A stretch of DNA of 64,000 nt from positions 5,208,001-5,272,000 of the forward strand of contig OX419757.1 of the NCBI GenBank assembly GCA_948567375.1, in the 5' to 3' direction. A program made the translations under genes and the position numbers. Origin of the DNA: Lunularia cruciata (lineage: Eukaryota; Streptophyta; Marchantiopsida; Lunulariales; Lunulariaceae). The notes under the pieces were generated by a model. It was not told the origin of the DNA. It worked only from the letters and a program-made list of their open reading frames with translations, and did not search any database. This document shows positions 58,440 through 64,000 of this stretch, one piece after another (position 1 is the stretch's first letter; each line of letters opens with the position of its first letter).

Positions 58440-58610
58440 TTTTCTCTTGAAACATAGGTGCATACTCGTAGTTGTTTAATCATGCTCGTTAGATGCCCCG
58501 GCATGAATTTATTCACAAATACTCTAATTGGAACCGCGAGATCCATATTATACGATTATGTTCTTCGTAGGGGTCTTTACTCTACTAAAATTCGATAGTC
58601 ATGGGTCTTA
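58440..58610 (-). promoter_or_regulatory. Distal upstream block of TPS-C shared with the TPS pseudogene
   Basis: Read on the minus strand, gacgtagttaagacccatga (58610 downward) and the following ~160 bp match 16548-16712. In segment A the outer part is deleted (A resumes at about 22330). Confidence 0.55.
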
Positions 58611-58907
58611 ACTACGTCCAGTCCTTAGAGGCCCTTTTCAGTTTCATATAGATTAGGATTTTCCTCTCTCCCACGTGTAGAACCGGAAAGAGAAACATCC
58701 AGCAAAAAGAAAAAAATAAACCGTAAATATTAGACACGAGATCATACAAGTGAAGACGGCCATGAACGTTAGGCTGAAAGAACTTGCAAGGATGCGCAAA
58801 CTTTTGGTGCAGGAATTTCATATTAGTAGATCCACAGGAACCGCCCACACGGCTTTGAACTGTCTCCCGGCTACTTGTAGCCTTCATACATGTGGGCGGC
58901 TCTTCAC

Positions 58908-58914
58908 TATAAAA
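58908..58914 (+). promoter_or_regulatory. Plus-strand TATA box, TATAAAA
   Basis: cttcactataaaaggagct is a strong core-promoter match, but no gene is visible downstream (19-codon frame at 58959). Segment A has tagaaaa instead. Possibly the relic of a gene divergent from TPS-C. Confidence 0.35.
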
Positions 58915-58959
58915 GGAGCTTTGCAGATTCAATCATATCTTTGAAGCTAAATTCGCACA

Positions 58960-59954
58960 TGTTATTTGAAATAGCATGCATGATTATTTTAGGAGTCATA
59001 GTGACAAGTGCAAGATGAAAGTATTCCGTTACTTTGTATAGAATTTATAGTTTAGTTACATTTTTATTACTTATTATTCTATTTTATCATGTATTATGTA
59101 AATAGAAACTGATGCCATCTGAAACGAGTGAATGTTGTTAATGCAAATAGATGTACTACCACGATAGCAAAGAGTGCTCAACCGTTCATTTAAGTTCTGT
59201 GCTTTCCTTAAACTCCATCTTCTGATAATAATAAGGATTAGATTTAAACTTTTGGATAAGACAGGCCGTCCTAATCTATATGGACACGATTTAGTGTTGC
59301 ATGAAAAGACATTAGGGCGTTTCAATTATAGGTTTTGCAGGAAACTTACAGGAATTCAAACTTACCCGCAAAAAGTTTCAACACAACCTGTAACAAAATT
59401 GAACCGAGAAAAGGAAATGCCTGTAAAAACAATTATGGGTATCTAATAACTTTATGGCCCTTTTCCACAATCCCGGCAGGACAGCGAACCAAAATCACAA
59501 GGTGAAATCAGGCGCAAAAAGAAAAAGGTACAGGATTTTATGCTGATAATAATAACCAAATTAAATGTTAATCGAAGGTACTGCATGGTAAGAGGAAAGC
59601 TATGCAAAATTTGAATTTTCCTGGATCAGCGCACAAACACAAATTAGAATGATTCTTTCAAGCTCGTGCATGTTATCATGTAATGCGGGTGCAGTTTTTG
59701 GGAGATTTCTAATTTTGGAATTCTTTTTACTCAAAATGAACTCGTCCCTTGAGAGAATAAAAAAAAGCACAATCAAGTTTAGATTACAAGTGAGGATTTT
59801 GGACATCACCCAGCGGCCTTGCAAGTATTTTGAGCATCACCCTTAGATGGCCTTGAGAGAACTTATTCGTAATTTACAAATGAAGATTTTGTGCACCAAG
59901 CCTTGACCGTCAGAGAACTAGTTCAAACTTCCAATGCAGTGCAGCAGTTTCCAA
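58960..59954. other. Spacer of segment C
   Basis: Equivalent of 22420-23440 in A; AT-rich, no supported gene. Confidence 0.4.
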
Positions 59955-60356
59955 ACTTCAAGCAGAGTGGCATTTTGAGGAGGAGGAGATTTAATTACTC
60001 TGGGTTTGCAGAGGAATTGAGAGAAACAAAGTTGGTCAGTGCAAATATGGAGTGCACCTCCCGTCACAAGCCAAGAGTTCATTCTTGGAGGAAACCATTC
60101 TTGGATTTTAGTCAAAGAGTATAGAAGCCAATCTACCTCTCTTGCAAGATTTGGTTTCCAAATCTGTTCTAGTTCCTTTGCTTGAGAAATCCCAGGATTT
60201 GTTAAACATAGTACCTGTGGGACATTCCAGCCAAGGGTATTGTTTGCTATTTTTTGGGCAGTTTGTGGGGCTTTCATCTAAAGTGGGGGATGATGAGAGT
60301 GCAAACCATTGTAGTCAATTATTGGACTATATTGAGTACCCTAAACATTGCAAGCA

Positions 60357-60400
60357 AATGCGGTGCGGTGCGGGGCGGGGGGTGGGGGAGGAGGCGGATA
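60357..60400. repeat. G-rich variable tandem repeat (C)
   Basis: gcggtgcggtgcggggcggg and a ggggtgggggaggagg tail; the cagggcaggg units of A and B are absent. Confidence 0.7.
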
Positions 60401-60919
60401 TGTAAGAGAGCATTGTATTTGAACCACCATGTGAAACAATAGTAGCTGAAGATTTTCTCTAGCAAGGAACCTATGGTAGCACACTTTGTGTCTCCTCATG
60501 CAATTGGTCAAGTACCCAGATTAGATAATATTAGTAGTTAGGACTTAAGGCTTGTACCCCAATCACCCCAAAAAATAGAATAAACATGCAGTCAAAAGAT
60601 ACCGTTGGTGTGGAACCACCCCAACACCAGTAGAGATGATGACGGTCCTGAGACCACAATCATGATAAAGATGACAATGATGGTCCCTAGACCACAACCA
60701 CAATCACGATAACAATGATGATTACAGTCACACCCAGAATACCACAAACACCATAATAACCATGGGTATGGGTGGCCATATTAGCATTTGCCATCCATCT
60801 TCAGAGGTTCAACTTCCTGCAAGCAATTGCTGTCACTAAGGATGAAGAACCGGTTTTGGTCACAATCAGTCCTTGTGCCACTTCACACTTGTGAGAACAA
60901 CAACGTTTCACCACTTATG

Positions 60920-63690
60920 ACTGATGAAAATCATCATCATGCCAATCGAAGGATTATAAAGGCTCATCTTAAGAGGAGGTAAGTTTCAATCAAGTGAATT
61001 TGTATAAGTATGCCAAGATGAGGAATGGCTGGAAGGTGTATGGATATAATGATCCATACAGGCATACCATGGTGACCTCACTCATGAAGCTGTTCAAATC
61101 AACAAGGAAAACTTACATCAACAATGAGCAAGCCACCTTCTTCTAGCTGTTACATGAAGGAAGACCTGTGGATTGGGCAAAGATGTTTTTATCATTATGC
61201 TTGTGAGATGACAAAGCAATAGCAGATACATGGAGGAAGACTTACCTCTCTGTTTGTCTTGCACTTTTATATCAGGATGAGGTTGTTGAAGAAGGAAGAA
61301 TGACCACAAGATATCATCAAGCCCAACTTGAGCATGCAATAGAGACCAAGAAGTACAAGGACACATTTCTCAAGTATCAAAAAACCGGGAAATGAGTGCC
61401 GATCAACAAGGTTGTGGGAGCAAGCATGAGCAAATGGAAGGCAATTGCAACACTGGTCTAGATGGGGAAGAGACACCAGCCTAATCCCTAGGTCGTGGAC
61501 TCTTTGGATGAAGAGAATGCCAAATCCAAGGGCTAATTGGGATTGGGAGGCAAAGATGGAAGTGACTGCAACTCACAAGGGACTCCCCAAGTAAGTGTGG
61601 ACAAGGAATTGTCACCAGTTCTGGAGGTATTGCCTCTAGATCAGGAGACTTCTTTCTCCTGAATAGAAGTATCCTCCAAATCAAAAGAGGCAACATAGTG
61701 CAAAGAATGGAGGTTCAGTCCACCCTTGTGGTCGTGGTGGAGTTTGGAATGCTAGACCAGCCTGATACCAAGGAAGAGGAGGAGGTGATGGTGGAAGAAG
61801 ATGAGAACATCCTGATATCCCAATTGCAGGTGAAGAAGACTCCTCCTCCAACACCGGAATTGGAGACAATGCAGATTTTTCCGTCCTTGCCTTGAAAAGA
61901 ACAATGGGTGGCAACTCCACTGTAAGAACCTGTACTCGAGAATGTTCAAACTACACCATTGCAATTGTGTGAAGGGAGGTTGTTGAGTGAAGAAAAGTGT
62001 AAGGGTCCAAAGAAATGACTTTCCTTGGACTTGGATGAAGTAATTGTGGCTTCAGCCATTGCCACTAAGATTGTGGTAGCTACTAAAGTGTTGTTGAGTG
62101 GGAAAATGGATGAGGAGAAAGGAGCAACAAGTTCTCCAAAAAATACTAGAGGTAGAAGATACCCTAGTGGTCACAATGCATATTTTTTATCACCCATGAG
62201 AAAGGGAAGTGGCCTTGACACCACAACAAGAGGAAGCTAGAATAACACCAGCCTACAAGGATCCAAAGTTAAATTACCCTATGAATTACCCACCCTTGTT
62301 GACTTGGGCTAATCACATGTTGGGGCTGGTGTTAAAGGCCATGGAGGACCTATTGCCTACTTATCAGGAGATCAACCTGGCCATGACAGACTGAAAATGC
62401 CTGATAGAGTTTCTACACTATCAAGTTCAGAGGGCTTTTTGGGAAAAGATAGGAGCAAAGGAGTTAACCAAGGTCCATGCAATCATTGCATGCATAGAAG
62501 CTCAAATTATTGCAATTCAAGGGCATTATCATACCAAGAGTAGAGGCTAAACCAGGTGGGAGCTTGGTAACTTGTGCTATTGGGAGGAGAGCCCATTGTT
62601 TCAGAAGGAAGAAGTTGCTCTCATGATAGAACCCCAAAGAGCTCGACCAGAGAAAAAGAAATGGTCCTAAGTGCTAAACTGTCATTAGTTTGGGAATTGG
62701 AGACTGCTCTCAAAGGCAAGGATGCGGAGTTACAAAAAACTATAGGAGATCACAATGACCTGTCCAAAAACTACAAGGTGTGGAAGAAGGATAACAACAC
62801 CGTGCTAGAACAGTACCAAGTGAAGTTGTGCCAAGTCAAGGCCAATCTTTCAGTGATGAAGGTGGGTACTGCCCAACAAGAAAAAGCGTTTGTGGATTAC
62901 AAGGTGGCCCAAGAAGTGAAGTTGAAGGAAAAGGATGACAAAATGGCCTTGATGAAGAAGGAGATATCATGATTATGATAACGGATCTCCCGATTGGACT
63001 CCAATCTACTAACCATTAAGGGGAGGTCTGAGCATTGTGTGGAGGAGATAAAGAAGAATCAGAAGAAGCTATTGAGTGCTAGGGATGAAGAGGTAGCATT
63101 ACTCAAGCAAGAACTAAAGGGTCTTTGTCTCTAGAGTGCCAAGGACAAGTAGGCCCTCAACACAGATGTTGAGAAGGCCCAAATGTGTGCTAAGGAACTA
63201 ACCATGATTTTCAATAACCACAAGGAATCTGAGCAGCCTCCACATGCAAGTTAGGCAAGAGGTGAATATGGAATTGGAGTTCATCTCAAATACATTGGAT
63301 GAGGAGAAAATGGGGGTAATCTTAGTAGTGGAGGATATTGCAAATTGGTTGAAAACTCAAGTAGAAGTGGTAGTGTTGAACCAAATTCATTGTGTGAAAC
63401 TATGGGAGTTGAAGTTAGAGATACATGCTTTGGAAGCAAAGAAGTATCCAACCAAGCAATTGGCTAAAGTGGATGAGAGACTACGGAAGCATGTTGACCA
63501 CAAATTTGAGAGTCTATTGACCAAGGTCAGCCAAGAAATGGAGGAGTAAAATGGGCATGTCAATGAACTGATCCAGAGGTGCAAGGGAGAAGATACATCA
63601 AGGAGGCCAAGCAAGTCAAGGAAGTAGTTTGGCCATGTAGTTACAAGTACAGATGTACAATAAGTCACACTCTTGGGGTGCAATTTTCAT
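60920..63690 (+). pseudogene. Decayed coiled-coil protein gene, plus copy (C)
   Basis: Same order of blocks as in A and B: TYxNNEQATFF (61130), EEEEVMVEEDENI (61760), LNYPMNYPPLLTWANHMLGL (62270), LSLVWELETALKGKDAEL (62690), ALEAKKYPTKQLAKVDERLR (63430). Stops fall at many of the same places as in A (for example after PTYQEINLA(V/M)TD), so the decay predates the A-C duplication. A new TAA follows VSQEMEE at 63547. The convergent minus partner would lie beyond the window. Confidence 0.6.
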
Positions 63691-64000
63691 AGCTTGACCA
63701 TTGGAGTCATCATGTCATTGGAGTCAGACCACATCATGGTAGGAGACCATCGGAGTCAAGCATCACCATGATGGCCTGCCATTGGGACAAGATGTCAGCA
63801 GGGTAGCACCACTCTGGTGCAACAACATGTCTATAATCTAATGGATGACAATAATCATGTATAATTTCTCCAATGCCATATCATCTAGACCATTCTCCCA
63901 TTGTCTAGTTTAAGTCTTGTGACTAGTAGAGTGTACAATAGGCACCCTTTGCAAGTGGTGCCATTAGGTAGTTAATTTGGTAAGATAGAGTATGTATATT

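Larger units (their letters stand above)
54757..64000 (+). repeat. Segment C, direct repeat of segment A
   Basis: Begins gtagaaaataaaagatatga, as A does at 18176, and runs to the window end, equivalent to about 27550 in A. It contains TPS-C, the upstream modules, the G-rich repeat and the plus coiled-coil copy. It extends beyond the window. Confidence 0.85.

Overview
The window reads as nuclear DNA of a land plant, most likely a non-seed plant and perhaps a liverwort. Three things point this way: plant-type (CYP71-clan-like) cytochrome P450 remnants with an intron, Ty1/copia retrotransposons with an initiator-tRNA-Met primer site, and intact 'fungal-type' terpene synthases of the trichodiene-synthase fold. 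In plants that last family is known from non-seed lineages (microbial-type / fungal-type TPS-like genes, well studied in Marchantia). The species cannot be fixed from the sequence. Only two genes look intact. The rest is pseudogenes, mobile elements and AT-rich spacer.

Layout. 1-7.9 kb: AT-rich sequence with no convincing gene, one partial and one 100-codon ORF of unknown nature, small tandem repeats and a fold-back element. 7.9-14.4 kb: a P450 pseudogene (minus strand) split in its first exon by a full-length Ty1/copia element (9261-14139). 15.1-16.5 kb: a second, internally deleted P450 pseudogene (minus). 16.6-17.8 kb: a terpene synthase pseudogene (plus). 18.2-31.1 kb (segment A): an intact terpene synthase (TPS-A, minus, 389 aa), its repeat-rich upstream region, then a repeat unit holding two decayed, convergently oriented copies of an unknown coiled-coil protein gene. 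31.6-37.7 kb: a dispersed repeat broken by a deleted copia element (31896-35194), then a solo LTR. 37.7-45.2 kb (segment B): a second copy of the coiled-coil repeat unit. 45.2-48.8 kb: a 5' gypsy remnant (minus) with a solo LTR in its gag. 48.8-53.1 kb: a distant coiled-coil remnant and empty spacer. 53.2-53.9 kb: a small GC-richer island. 54.8-64.0 kb (segment C): a direct repeat of segment A with the second intact terpene synthase (TPS-C), still matching A at the window edge.

Together the terpene synthases and P450s look like a small terpenoid locus that is both duplicating and decaying. TPS-A and TPS-C are about 95% identical (21 differences in 389 residues by my count), 36.6 kb apart in direct orientation. 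They differ next to both metal-binding motifs and in upstream repeats, TATA region and 3' end. The nearby P450s that could have oxidised a terpene are all broken. Base-level statements come from reading by eye; no alignment or database search was run.
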